A program made the translations under genes and the position numbers. From Mycolicibacterium moriokaense (lineage in GTDB: Bacteria; Actinomycetota; Actinomycetes; Mycobacteriales; Mycobacteriaceae), in the NCBI RefSeq assembly GCF_003201655.1, contig NZ_QJJU01000023.1:1-64000 (forward strand): a stretch of DNA of 64,000 nucleotides, given 5' to 3'. Shown here piece by piece: positions 1 through 8,180 of this stretch. Position 1 is the stretch's first letter, and every line of letters begins with the position of its first letter. The notes beneath the pieces are model-generated. The model searched no databases and was not told the DNA's origin. It saw nothing but the letters and a program-made list of their open reading frames with translations.

Positions 1-1
1 G

Positions 2-58
2 CTCAACGCGTTTGCAATCACCTTCGGCGACCGTTTCCCGGCGGCCGAAACCTACTAA
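2..58 (+). pseudogene. 3' end of an IS256-family transposase (cut by window edge)
   Basis: The first bases encode the last 18 residues of a protein, ending FGDRFPAAETY and a TAA stop. This tail resembles the C-terminus of mycobacterial IS256-family mutator transposases, which commonly end in NAFAITFGDR plus a short tail. The rest lies before the window, so integrity cannot be judged. The following 40 bases, up to about position 98, may contain the right terminal inverted repeat. It marks the left side of the glycan locus as a mobile-element boundary. Confidence 0.6.
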
Positions 59-59
59 T

Positions 60-446
60 GAAAACCGCCGGAAACACCGTTAACGAGATAGTCCCAAGCG
101 AGGAGGCGACGGTCCAGTTGCGCTCGGTTGATCGTGGTTCGTCAGTTCAAGATCGCAAGGTTGTTGCTGTTAGCTTTGACGACGGGACACGTCAAGGCGG
201 CAGGGTTCAAGCCATCAGCACTAGTTTGGTTACAATCCCGACCCACTCGCGCCGGATCTGTGGTGAACGCAACGCCACTGTATGACGACATACCGTCCGC
301 TATCCTTTACTGCAAAGCGTTTCCATGCATCTGGTGGCTCGGTATGTCTCACAAGATTGTAGGGCGGGCCTTTACGGCGACTGCGCGCTACGTCGCATCT
401 AGTTCGACGACCTCCGAGTTGGGTCCGAGGACTGCCGAACGAAGGA
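60..446. other. Intergenic stretch without a convincing gene
   Basis: This stretch lies between the IS256 tail and the pyruvyl transferase. Open frames occur on both strands, but none has a recognisable domain or a good ribosome binding site, and one runs out of frame into the downstream gene. It probably holds the IS terminus and the promoter of the pyruvyl transferase. Confidence 0.4.
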
Positions 447-1475
447 TTGATCCTGGTGCAATCTGCAGCGACAGCTATGTATATCGGATGGCACGGCCGA
501 GACAACATTGGCGACGATGCCATATTCGATGCGGTCCAGAGTCAGTTGCCTGGAGTTCGGTTGGACGACTTGCCTCACTATGGCGCGAGTGCTGTTCTCT
601 CCGCTTTCTCTCCCAAGTTTCGCGGTTCGCCGCTTGTCTTGGGTGGTGGGACGGTGGTGGGTAGGAGTAGCTGGCGACGAGTGGTGGCGCGAGGGCTAAA
701 GATAAGCGGCGCTAGTCCGGGTTTCGCTCTCGGCGTAGGTGTTGAAGACCCGGAGTTCCAAGGAATAGCTAGTTGTTCTGGGAATGACGAACTTAGGCGG
801 TGGATTTCGGTGCTACGCCGCTTCCGGTCCGTGTCTGTCCGGGGCCCCCGTAGCGCCGAACTCCTCGCCGACGCCGGCTACGACGCTAAGATATCAGGCG
901 ATCCAGCACTGATGCTGCCGCCACCTGACGCGGCGCCGGAAGAGGGCGTCATCGGTCTAAACATGGGCTTCGGCGACGACTTGTGGGGGCATGACCCACA
1001 TCGCGTTGCGGAAGCCGTGTCGATCGCCCTGAGGACACTTTCGAAGCGAGGGCACCGCCTGGTCGGTGTCCTCATGAATCCGGACGACGAAATCTGGACT
1101 CGCCGAGCCTTCGATGGGATCGCCGACTCGAGGGTCGTAGTACCGAATAACCCCGCGCAAGCGGCGCAGCTCTTCAGCAGTTGCACAACCGTTATTGCAT
1201 GCCGCCTGCATGCCGGCATCTTGGCCGCGCTCTCTGCGACGCCGGTAGTCGCACTTGAGTACCAGCCGAAGTGTCGAGACTTCGCACGATCGATTGGCAA
1301 CGATGAGTATCTGCTCCGCACAGACGTTTTCAGCGCAGACGACGTCGTGCAACTAGTGGCTTCATCTATTGAGAACCAGGAGTCGATCCGCAGTCGGACC
1401 CGCGAACGCGTAGATGAACTGCGTCGACGCCTTTTCGACGATTATGCAACAGTCCGATCAGTACTCGGCGACTGA
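447..1475 (+). CDS. Polysaccharide pyruvyl transferase family protein
   Basis: This family transfers pyruvate from phosphoenolpyruvate to a sugar, making a ketal on surface polysaccharides or glycolipids. The N-terminus has the family's YxGWHGRDNIGDDAIF signature. A GGG loop follows near residue 68, then a central VRGPRSAELL motif and a C-terminal CRLHAGILA motif, giving a full-length protein of about 340 residues. The frame opens with TTG at 447; an ATG at 477, just before the signature, is an equally good start because neither has a strong ribosome binding site. It is transcribed towards, and on the opposite strand from, the glycosyltransferase operon. Family assignment is good; the acceptor sugar is unknown. 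It could decorate the glycan made by the neighbouring genes. Confidence 0.8.
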   Translation: MILVQSAATAMYIGWHGRDNIGDDAIFDAVQSQLPGVRLDDLPHYGASAVLSAFSPKFRGSPLVLGGGTVVGRSSWRRVVARGLKISGASPGFALGVGVEDPEFQGIASCSGNDELRRWISVLRRFRSVSVRGPRSAELLADAGYDAKISGDPALMLPPPDAAPEEGVIGLNMGFGDDLWGHDPHRVAEAVSIALRTLSKRGHRLVGVLMNPDDEIWTRRAFDGIADSRVVVPNNPAQAAQLFSSCTTVIACRLHAGILAALSATPVVALEYQPKCRDFARSIGNDEYLLRTDVFSADDVVQLVASSIENQESIRSRTRERVDELRRRLFDDYATVRSVLGD

Positions 1476-1507
1476 GGCCCTCGGTATCAATCGCAGTAAG
1501 CGTGCTG

Positions 1508-2458
1508 CTATTCTTTCCCAAACGTCGCAAGCCACTTCACCGCTGCGCGCACATCTTCTCGGCCAAGTTGTCGCATACCCAACGGGCGTCGGACTCTATC
1601 GGGCACGAGCATCATTGCTAATACAGGAATCCGGTCCTCTGGAGCGTTACGTAGGATTCGAGGCAAGTCTCGGACAATTGCGACTCGCTTCTCACTGAGG
1701 AGTCGCCGACGTACCTCGAAATCTCCGAGGTGCCGCGGCTTGGCGTGGTCGGTATCCGCGGCGTACCGCCGCACTACGTCCGCGAATGCTTCGAATTGTT
1801 CGTTAAAGGCCTGGTGGCTATAGGATTTCGCCCACTGACGCTGAGCGAGAAGTAGTTCATCGACGCAGACAGGATCTCCCCGCTTCGATAAGCGAATCCA
1901 CAAATCCCAGTCCTCGACAAACTTCGCATCTTCGCGAAACCCTCCTACGTCGCGAAAAGCGGCGGTACTCATGACTACTCCCGAACCACCGCCAGGTACA
2001 ACGTTCTGCTTGGTGATTAGATGTCGAACGGTGTCAGAGTGGCGCAATCGTTGACCGCCAACGGGGTTCAGGTGCTCGTCCACCGACAGAGAGCTGCACG
2101 TGCACCACTCGGCAGTAGTGCGCATAAGTGCATCCACTTGACGGCTGAGCTTCACAGGCGACCACAAGTCGTCATCGTCGCAAAATGCAATCCACGGCTG
2201 GCTGGCGAGTTGGGCGCCTTCGTTGCGGGCCCTTCGTTGTTCCATAGCGTACGGCTGATGGACGACCTGAACGGCAGGATATTGTTCGAGAACTTGTCTT
2301 GTGTCGTCGGTTGACGCGTCGTCCACGACGATCAGTTGAACGTCGACGTCGCGCTGGGCGAGAATGGATTCGAGAGTCTGAGCCACGAGTGCAGATCGAT
2401 TGTGGGTTGGTACCACTACAGATATCGCCGGGCGCGTGGGACCGTCAGTCGTAGTCAA
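1508..2458 (-). CDS. Family 2 glycosyltransferase
   Basis: Cytoplasmic GT-A fold glycosyltransferase of 316 residues. The N-terminal ISVVVPTHNRSALV strand, VDDASTDDT nucleotide-binding motif, the acidic metal-binding motif CDDDDLW and VEDWDLWIRL (the usual place of the catalytic acidic residue) are all present. There is no transmembrane segment, so it probably acts at the inner face of the membrane on a lipid-linked acceptor. It is the last gene of the long minus-strand run and ends about 30 bases from the convergent pyruvyl transferase. Donor and acceptor cannot be told from sequence. Confidence 0.85.
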   Translation of the reverse strand: MTTTDGPTRPAISVVVPTHNRSALVAQTLESILAQRDVDVQLIVVDDASTDDTRQVLEQYPAVQVVHQPYAMEQRRARNEGAQLASQPWIAFCDDDDLWSPVKLSRQVDALMRTTAEWCTCSSLSVDEHLNPVGGQRLRHSDTVRHLITKQNVVPGGGSGVVMSTAAFRDVGGFREDAKFVEDWDLWIRLSKRGDPVCVDELLLAQRQWAKSYSHQAFNEQFEAFADVVRRYAADTDHAKPRHLGDFEVRRRLLSEKRVAIVRDLPRILRNAPEDRIPVLAMMLVPDRVRRPLGMRQLGREDVRAAVKWLATFGKE

Positions 2459-2567
2459 TTACCAGCCTTGGTTGTAAGAAGGTTACGTCTAGCGGTCGTT
2501 GATCCGCGGGAATGTGGGCGTTTCGTACGCGTCGACGAGCCGCGGGTCAAAGAGCGCAAGCAGCACC

Positions 2568-3509
2568 CTAGCTGCCACGCGTCTGAACCCTAACGCGATC
2601 AGCATGCATGAATTGCTCGTTCGAGTAGCGCCCACGGAGCTGCCGCCGGACACCAATCACGTTCGCACGGACACCAAATCGGTCCCGCCACGAGAATGCC
2701 GCAGACTTCGTCCACACTGCGTCCAATACGTCGAGCGCGGACGCGAGTTGTGCCGAGTCAGCCGTTGCGCCGCTCAACGCGGCGTAGGAGCTGCGGCCAC
2801 ACCCGATCAATTCGTCGGCGAGGTCATCGTGCACGGACGCGATTGCACTGTCGACCGGTCGCGTTCGCCAAGCTTCGGTCTGCGTGACTTGACCGACGTG
2901 TCGCCGATACAACAACCCGGGCATTGACGTGCGCGCAAGGCGGTCTCCCCGAAGTGCCATGCGCATGAACAGATCCCAGTCCTCGGCAGGCACTGTCCGA
3001 TATCCGCCCGCAGCGACGATCGTCGACCGGCGACCCACCAACGTCGGATGCAACAGGGTGTTCGTGGTGAGCAACTCATAGGGAACCGCCGTAGGGCCGG
3101 CACCGATCGGAGGCTGCGGTCGCACGGCTGTCCGTGACGGTCCAAACTGGATCGACGGCATGAACACCATGTCGAGATTGTGCTTCGCCAGCTCACGCAT
3201 CTGCACCGCGAATCGCCATGGCAGAGTGATGTCGTCGGCGTCCATGCGAGCGATAAGCGCCGTCTCGCATGCTTCGAGCAGGATGTTGAGCGCTCCGGCA
3301 ACTCCGCTGGCACTCGTCGTGGAGATCATCGCGACGCGTCGGTCTTTGCGAGCAAGATTCTTGATCACGTCTGGCGTGCGATCCTCGCTTGCGTCATCGA
3401 GCACGAGGACCTTTGCGTCGTCGGGCAACCCCCGCAACACCGAGGCGATTGCCTTACCCACCGTTGCCTCAGCATTTCGCGCAGGCAGCAGGACGGTCAA
3501 TTGGTCCAT
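2568..3509 (-). CDS. Family 2 glycosyltransferase
   Basis: A second GT2 enzyme of about 313 residues. It opens with LTVLLPARNAEATVGKAI, followed by VLDDASEDRTPDV, the metal-binding MDADD motif and an AEDWDLFMRM acidic motif. The ATG at 3509 is preferred over a GTG 15 bases upstream because GGAGGG lies directly before it. No membrane segment is seen. It sits between the GH16 gene and the other GT2, about 45 bases from the GH16 stop, so it is probably cotranscribed. It likely adds one sugar in the same glycan pathway. Confidence 0.85.
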   Translation of the reverse strand: MDQLTVLLPARNAEATVGKAIASVLRGLPDDAKVLVLDDASEDRTPDVIKNLARKDRRVAMISTTSASGVAGALNILLEACETALIARMDADDITLPWRFAVQMRELAKHNLDMVFMPSIQFGPSRTAVRPQPPIGAGPTAVPYELLTTNTLLHPTLVGRRSTIVAAGGYRTVPAEDWDLFMRMALRGDRLARTSMPGLLYRRHVGQVTQTEAWRTRPVDSAIASVHDDLADELIGCGRSSYAALSGATADSAQLASALDVLDAVWTKSAAFSWRDRFGVRANVIGVRRQLRGRYSNEQFMHADRVRVQTRGS

Positions 3510-3552
3510 GTCACCCTCCTGCACTCAATTCTTCGGTCTGCCGTTGGGTCTC

Positions 3553-4452
3553 TCACTGCCAGTACCGGATCCAGTCGACCAACATCGTCGCCGGAAACGG
3601 CGTGGAGGCATGTACCGGGCCGGGCCATTCACCACCCACTGCTACGTTGAGCGTGATGTACATCGGCCCGTCGAACACCCAGCGCGTATCCGGCGGAGCG
3701 GACGCCGCGCGGTACTCCCCAACAAGGCCGCCATCAATACCGATCTTGATCACTCCCGGTTGTCGAAGGACCTGATAGGTGTGGAAGTCGGTCGTGAGAT
3801 CCTGGGCGGCGGGGCCGTCGTTCGACTGCTTCCAGGGTGCAGTCGGGTCATTGACCATTGGCCCGTGGATCGCGTTGTGAAAGTCGTGTCCCGAGTTCAC
3901 GAGCTCGATGATGTCGATCTCACCACACGCGGGCCAACCCACTGACGGAATGTTCTCGCCAAGAAGCCAGAAGGCGGGATGGATTCCCGGCCCGGCCGGC
4001 ATCTTGATCCGCGCTTCGAGCAGGCCACGCTGAACGTCAAGCTTTGCACGGGTCACTACACGAGCCGACGTAAATGTGCCGCCGTTGCGCCATGCTTCGA
4101 TCATCAGTTGACCCGAACCGCTCAATCGGACGTTCTCGGGATTGCGCGTGTAAAACTGTTGCTCCCCGTTACCCCAGCCGCCGCCGCCGAGGTCGTAGTC
4201 GAATCGGGCGGGATTGGGAGGGGCGCCTGCGGGGCCATCGAATGTCTCCTCACTGCGAAGGGTCAAGCCTTGCGTTGAGAAGAGTTCTGATGTCCGGCGC
4301 TGTTCGAAATAGCGTTGCCCAAGCATGGTCGCGACGGCCACTGCGACCATGATGCTCGAACCAATCGCGATGCCGCGCAGTGTTCTCCGCGCCGTACTCG
4401 GTCTAGGGCTGGTCCCGATCGTCAAGTCCTGGCATCCAACTGAGTGAACCAT
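3553..4452 (-). CDS. Membrane-anchored glycoside hydrolase family 16 protein
   Basis: GH16 enzymes cleave or transglycosylate beta-glucans, laminarin and similar polymers. The catalytic motif GEIDIIEL is present about two-thirds along, with the two glutamates and central aspartate that the family needs. The substrate-side motif HPAFWLLG precedes it, and the protein ends in the typical VDWIRYWQ. A hydrophobic helix near residues 30-50 suggests a signal anchor placing the enzyme outside the membrane. The start at 4452 overlaps the upstream lipoprotein gene by about 30 bases; a later start is possible. Placement inside the glycan operon suggests a role in trimming, releasing or remodelling the polymer. 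Confidence 0.8.
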   Translation of the reverse strand: MVHSVGCQDLTIGTSPRPSTARRTLRGIAIGSSIMVAVAVATMLGQRYFEQRRTSELFSTQGLTLRSEETFDGPAGAPPNPARFDYDLGGGGWGNGEQQFYTRNPENVRLSGSGQLMIEAWRNGGTFTSARVVTRAKLDVQRGLLEARIKMPAGPGIHPAFWLLGENIPSVGWPACGEIDIIELVNSGHDFHNAIHGPMVNDPTAPWKQSNDGPAAQDLTTDFHTYQVLRQPGVIKIGIDGGLVGEYRAASAPPDTRWVFDGPMYITLNVAVGGEWPGPVHASTPFPATMLVDWIRYWQ

Positions 4453-5204
4453 CGGGCCAAGTCCTCGCCCTGCACGCAGGACGCATCCCTGTGAGCACCC
4501 GAACACCCAACGACCGATATCTTCGCCGTGCCGCCAAATCGCCGCTCGAACAGCGTCGCGTTGTCTGCGGAGGGCGCATCGGAATCCTGCGGACTAACGT
4601 AGAACCTGATGTCCTTACCCTGCAAGGCTTCCGGATCCAATGCCATCGGGTCACCGATCTCGCTCGGCGCCGACGGCTCGTTGACAGAGAGCGCCGGCAC
4701 GTGCGTCCGTGCAGTCGTTAGATTCAATACCGGATTGATCGCCGCCAGCCCACGCATCGGGGCGTGGCCCGACGCGAAGAGATTGATCGCGGGGATCGCT
4801 CCCAACCCATCGGCGAGAAAGTACACGTTGTCGATTTGATAGTGCTCGTGCGCCATCGATCCTAACTCTCGGTAGTTCTGTACTGTCTGTTGATCGCCGA
4901 AGGCGTTGCCACCCGCGAAGCTTGACACGACCGCAAAGCCCGCGTCGACCAGATCGCGCGTCATCTCTCTCTGCGAACTGTCCGACGTCATCGAAAACTC
5001 GTTGCCGTCGATACCGTGGAAGTACACGACGATGCCGCGGATCCGGGCATCCTTGCGCGTGATCGCCAAAGTAGGTTGCCCGTCGACCTGGATCCGGAGG
5101 TATGTGAACTCAGATTCGTCTCTCGCGCACGCCGTCAAACTCGCGACCGCGACGACGAGGGACGCGGCAAGCACACGCAACGTTGTCACCACCCCACGGC
5201 CCAT
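4422..5204 (-). CDS. Lipoprotein with alpha/beta-hydrolase-like fold, probably inactive
   Basis: About 260 residues. A signal peptide ends in a lipobox, SLTAC, at roughly residue 26, so the mature protein should be lipid-anchored outside the membrane. The body resembles an alpha/beta hydrolase: VVYFHGIDGNE looks like the oxyanion strand, and SPQDSDAP and GAHRD sit where the acid and histidine would be. The nucleophile-elbow position reads LADGLGA, with glycine where serine is expected. That suggests a binding or scaffolding protein rather than an esterase, unless another serine serves. The start at 5204 gives a TAATG overlap with the upstream acyltransferase stop, indicating translational coupling. 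I do not recognise a named family. Confidence 0.6.
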   Translation of the reverse strand: MGRGVVTTLRVLAASLVVAVASLTACARDESEFTYLRIQVDGQPTLAITRKDARIRGIVVYFHGIDGNEFSMTSDSSQREMTRDLVDAGFAVVSSFAGGNAFGDQQTVQNYRELGSMAHEHYQIDNVYFLADGLGAIPAINLFASGHAPMRGLAAINPVLNLTTARTHVPALSVNEPSAPSEIGDPMALDPEALQGKDIRFYVSPQDSDAPSADNATLFERRFGGTAKISVVGCSGAHRDASCVQGEDLARWFTQLDART

Positions 5205-6424
5205 TACGGTGGCTCCCAAGCCGTCTTCAGCAGGCCGATCGGATCTGATGACGCCAGCTTCAGCGCCTCAGACACCACAGACGGGTCAATGACGTTGTCG
5301 TGGAACGCCACGTTGATCGACATCACCTGGGGGTTCTCTCCCATCAGGAAGGTGATACCCCACGGACCAGCCGGAGGAACGCTGCTGGTGTAAACGGGCG
5401 GCCGATCATCACGAAAGGGCAGGCACTCGATCTCTGGTGACCTGCCCATGTTGGTGAACGTCACCATGGGCAGACCACCGCGATCTACGGTCGTGTCCGT
5501 CGGCAATGGCTTGCCACCGGTCTTCCAGCTGGTGAGCAGCTGATTCAGCAATGGCCGGCCCGACAAGTTCGTGGTCTTTATGCTGGCGGTGAGTTCTTCG
5601 GGTGTCATGGACGGGTGCACCCTCATCGGAACGCCCGCCACGAAGTTGCCGTCGACGTAGCGCCATCCCAGGTAGCGACGCAGGTCGACGAGCACCCGGA
5701 CATCGTCGGAAGTTTGCATACCCACCTGTCCCAACGCCTGCAGGATGAGCGCGACCTGTAGTGCGAACCTGCTGGCCTTTGGCGCGAATTCCTTTCCCCA
5801 GGAGAAGAATTCGTCCGTCCGGGCCCGGGGTATCCAAGCATGGAGCGTCCGTCTCGAGCCCGACCACGGTTCAACCACCGCCTGGTGCGACTGCTCGTCG
5901 ATCGAAACCTTGTCCCGAACGGCGTCGACGATCAGTTGCGGGTAACGTCCGAACGTGCGGACCATGGCTTTGATTAGCGGGTTCCGCGTGGGGTGTGCAG
6001 GCCACTCGGGCACGCCATCCGTCAACGCGGTTTGCATGACCGCGGCGATCACTGTGAGGAACATTCGCCCGTCGCCGACGCTGTGAGACATCTTGAGGCC
6101 GATGTGGTTCGGATAGCGGATTATGGTCAGAGGAGGGTTGAGAGTGTCATCAGCAGCGATGAGGTCGAGCATGCTAGCCGGTTCCACCAAATCGTCCCAG
6201 TCACGATCGACCACAATCGATTCTGGCGTTCGATCGTTGATCCAACGACGCTTCGTGGAATCCAGTCTCCATGAAAGTCGACTGTCCGGATATCCGACGG
6301 CCAGTCGACTCACCGCCGTTCGCAACGAGTCCAACGGAGGCATCGTGAGCGGTCCGCAGAGGACGACGACGTAGGCATCAACCCAAGGACGGTCTCGACG
6401 TTGTACGGCTACGGATTTGGACAT
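5204..6424 (-). CDS. Condensation/PapA-like acyltransferase (HxxxDG family)
   Basis: A 406-residue protein with the active-site pattern SHSVGDG (HxxxDG) near residue 115, as in the condensation-domain and mycobacterial PapA acyltransferase superfamily. A later segment near VTFTNMGRSPEI fits the second half of the pseudo-dimeric fold. Such enzymes move acyl chains from carriers or CoA to hydroxyls or amines. No carrier protein or PKS is nearby, so acyl-CoA or another acyl-lipid donor is likelier here, which is inference. The gene ends in a TAATG overlap with the lipoprotein gene. In context it may acylate the glycan before or after export. Exact donor and acceptor are unknown. Confidence 0.65.
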   Translation of the reverse strand: MSKSVAVQRRDRPWVDAYVVVLCGPLTMPPLDSLRTAVSRLAVGYPDSRLSWRLDSTKRRWINDRTPESIVVDRDWDDLVEPASMLDLIAADDTLNPPLTIIRYPNHIGLKMSHSVGDGRMFLTVIAAVMQTALTDGVPEWPAHPTRNPLIKAMVRTFGRYPQLIVDAVRDKVSIDEQSHQAVVEPWSGSRRTLHAWIPRARTDEFFSWGKEFAPKASRFALQVALILQALGQVGMQTSDDVRVLVDLRRYLGWRYVDGNFVAGVPMRVHPSMTPEELTASIKTTNLSGRPLLNQLLTSWKTGGKPLPTDTTVDRGGLPMVTFTNMGRSPEIECLPFRDDRPPVYTSSVPPAGPWGITFLMGENPQVMSINVAFHDNVIDPSVVSEALKLASSDPIGLLKTAWEPP

Positions 6425-6431
6425 CGACTGG

Positions 6432-8180
6432 TCACTTACCGATCTTGCCAGTGTCGACCTTGTGCAAGAAGACCGTAATACCCTGACCGTCGTAGAACGG
6501 TTGCCACCGGTCGGTGTCCCGCTTGAGGTACTCCTTCAAATTCGGCAAGGCGTCCCATGGCAGGACGCCGTAATACCAAGCGTAGACCTGCATCTGCTCG
6601 GTCATGATCAGATATGTCGACGCATCGGGGCGGCTATTGAGCGCGGCGACGAACTGTCGGTAATCCTCGTCGGTGTTGAAATGTCGACCCGCCAAGAAGG
6701 CCGCCTGGATCATGAGCCCGTCGAAGTACTTGTTGAATCGGGCGTAATCGACATAGCGCCAGGACGAGCGTTCTGGCCACACCGGTGCGACGGACGTGAG
6801 GTATGCAGGCAGCTCGGCTTGCGAGAGCACGATCTTCGACGCATCGACCTGAGCCTTCGGCATGACGTTCGCATACCATGCGCCGGTGCTGCCCTGCACG
6901 GACACGACGGTCGCACCCAATAGTCCAATCAGCCCAACGTAATACCGCCGCAATTCGCCCTGTAGAAGCCGCACGAGAACGGGGGCGAGGACGATCGCAC
7001 ATCCGATGAGCGAGTACAGGTAGACGCGGAAGATGACCTCACCGCCGTAGCTTTGCACCAGAACCATGAGTATCGGGCTCAGCCCGAGTACGGCCATGGG
7101 CCACAAATCCCAGAACGGCTCCTTCTTCCTTCGCCACCGCAACAGGAGCACGACCGCGGTCCCAAGCCACATCGCACCCGCGAGTGCTCGGACTCCGGCG
7201 CTGGTAATGCGCTGACCCAGCACGCCGACCGTGGGGATGTTGGGCTTGATGTTCTGTGTGACATCCGCGGAGAAAAGGGAGAATTCAGATGCCTGGTGCC
7301 AGTTGTAGAGCAGCCATGTCCCAACGATGGCGGCGAGCGGGACGACGAGCCACCATGGCTTGAACTTGGCGGTTACTGCGAGCAGCCCGATCATCAGCAA
7401 TAACCAGTAGGGCGTCAGCTGATGGGTCACCGTTGCCGCGGTGAACAGCAAGACGAGGACCCACACTGCGATCGGCCGGTCCCGCGACAAACCCACTAAC
7501 GTCACGATCCCCGCGACGAGCAGCATCGTCGTGGCTTGTGGCGAATAGTAGTCCTGCTCAACCCAGTTCAAAGCCTCAACCAGGAGGACAGCTGTGACCG
7601 CGTTGAGCGGCTCGAGCCTCCACGCACGTGCTGCGCCGTACACGATGGCCGCGAATCCCAGGTGGAAGAGTGGGGTGAACCAGTGTGCGATCGAAGTGGC
7701 GGACACGCCGGTCAGCTCGGAGAACCACGCTGTGAGAGCAAAAAGACCGGGCCAGCCGTTGTAGATGTCGACGTCGCGCGCCAAGCCATGCGCGTGCTGA
7801 ATGTAGTCGACGACACCGAGGTGCTTATACGTCCATGCGTACATGGGCAAGTCAGTCGCAACGGTCCGCGGAAGGCGGACCACGACGATCATCAGCAACG
7901 TCGCCACGATCGCAGCGCGAATGTTGCCTTGGCGCACGCTGATCGCGAATCCTACGGCGGCCACCAAAATCGAGATTCCGAAGGTTGGAGAGGCGACAGC
8001 CAACAGCCCGAACTGGGACGGGACAGCGCTGGGAATCGTTGTGACACCGTAGGCGAATAGCACAAGCGACAGGCCAAAGACCAGCCAGGGCAACCAGGGT
8101 CGGCGCGACGCGAGCTTTGGTTGTTCGCCGTCGACCGGGCTGCGAGGCCGATTCTCGGTCGCAAGCTGAGTGGCGGTCAC
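6432..8180 (-). CDS. Polytopic membrane protein, GT-C-like glycosyltransferase or polymerase
   Basis: A 582-residue integral membrane protein with about 12 hydrophobic helices and a soluble C-terminal region of roughly 130 residues. A large first extracytoplasmic loop carries TDLPMYAWTYKHLGVVDYIQ and DIYNGWPG, the kind of acidic/aromatic loop seen in GT-C enzymes that use polyprenyl-phosphate sugars. I do not see a signature that names the family. It starts at a GTG that overlaps the upstream glycosyltransferase stop (TAGTG), so the two are coupled. With the flippase nearby it is the best candidate for the outer-face transferase or polymerase of the glycan. A transporter role cannot be excluded. 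Confidence 0.6.
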   Translation of the reverse strand: MTATQLATENRPRSPVDGEQPKLASRRPWLPWLVFGLSLVLFAYGVTTIPSAVPSQFGLLAVASPTFGISILVAAVGFAISVRQGNIRAAIVATLLMIVVVRLPRTVATDLPMYAWTYKHLGVVDYIQHAHGLARDVDIYNGWPGLFALTAWFSELTGVSATSIAHWFTPLFHLGFAAIVYGAARAWRLEPLNAVTAVLLVEALNWVEQDYYSPQATTMLLVAGIVTLVGLSRDRPIAVWVLVLLFTAATVTHQLTPYWLLLMIGLLAVTAKFKPWWLVVPLAAIVGTWLLYNWHQASEFSLFSADVTQNIKPNIPTVGVLGQRITSAGVRALAGAMWLGTAVVLLLRWRRKKEPFWDLWPMAVLGLSPILMVLVQSYGGEVIFRVYLYSLIGCAIVLAPVLVRLLQGELRRYYVGLIGLLGATVVSVQGSTGAWYANVMPKAQVDASKIVLSQAELPAYLTSVAPVWPERSSWRYVDYARFNKYFDGLMIQAAFLAGRHFNTDEDYRQFVAALNSRPDASTYLIMTEQMQVYAWYYGVLPWDALPNLKEYLKRDTDRWQPFYDGQGITVFLHKVDTGKIGK

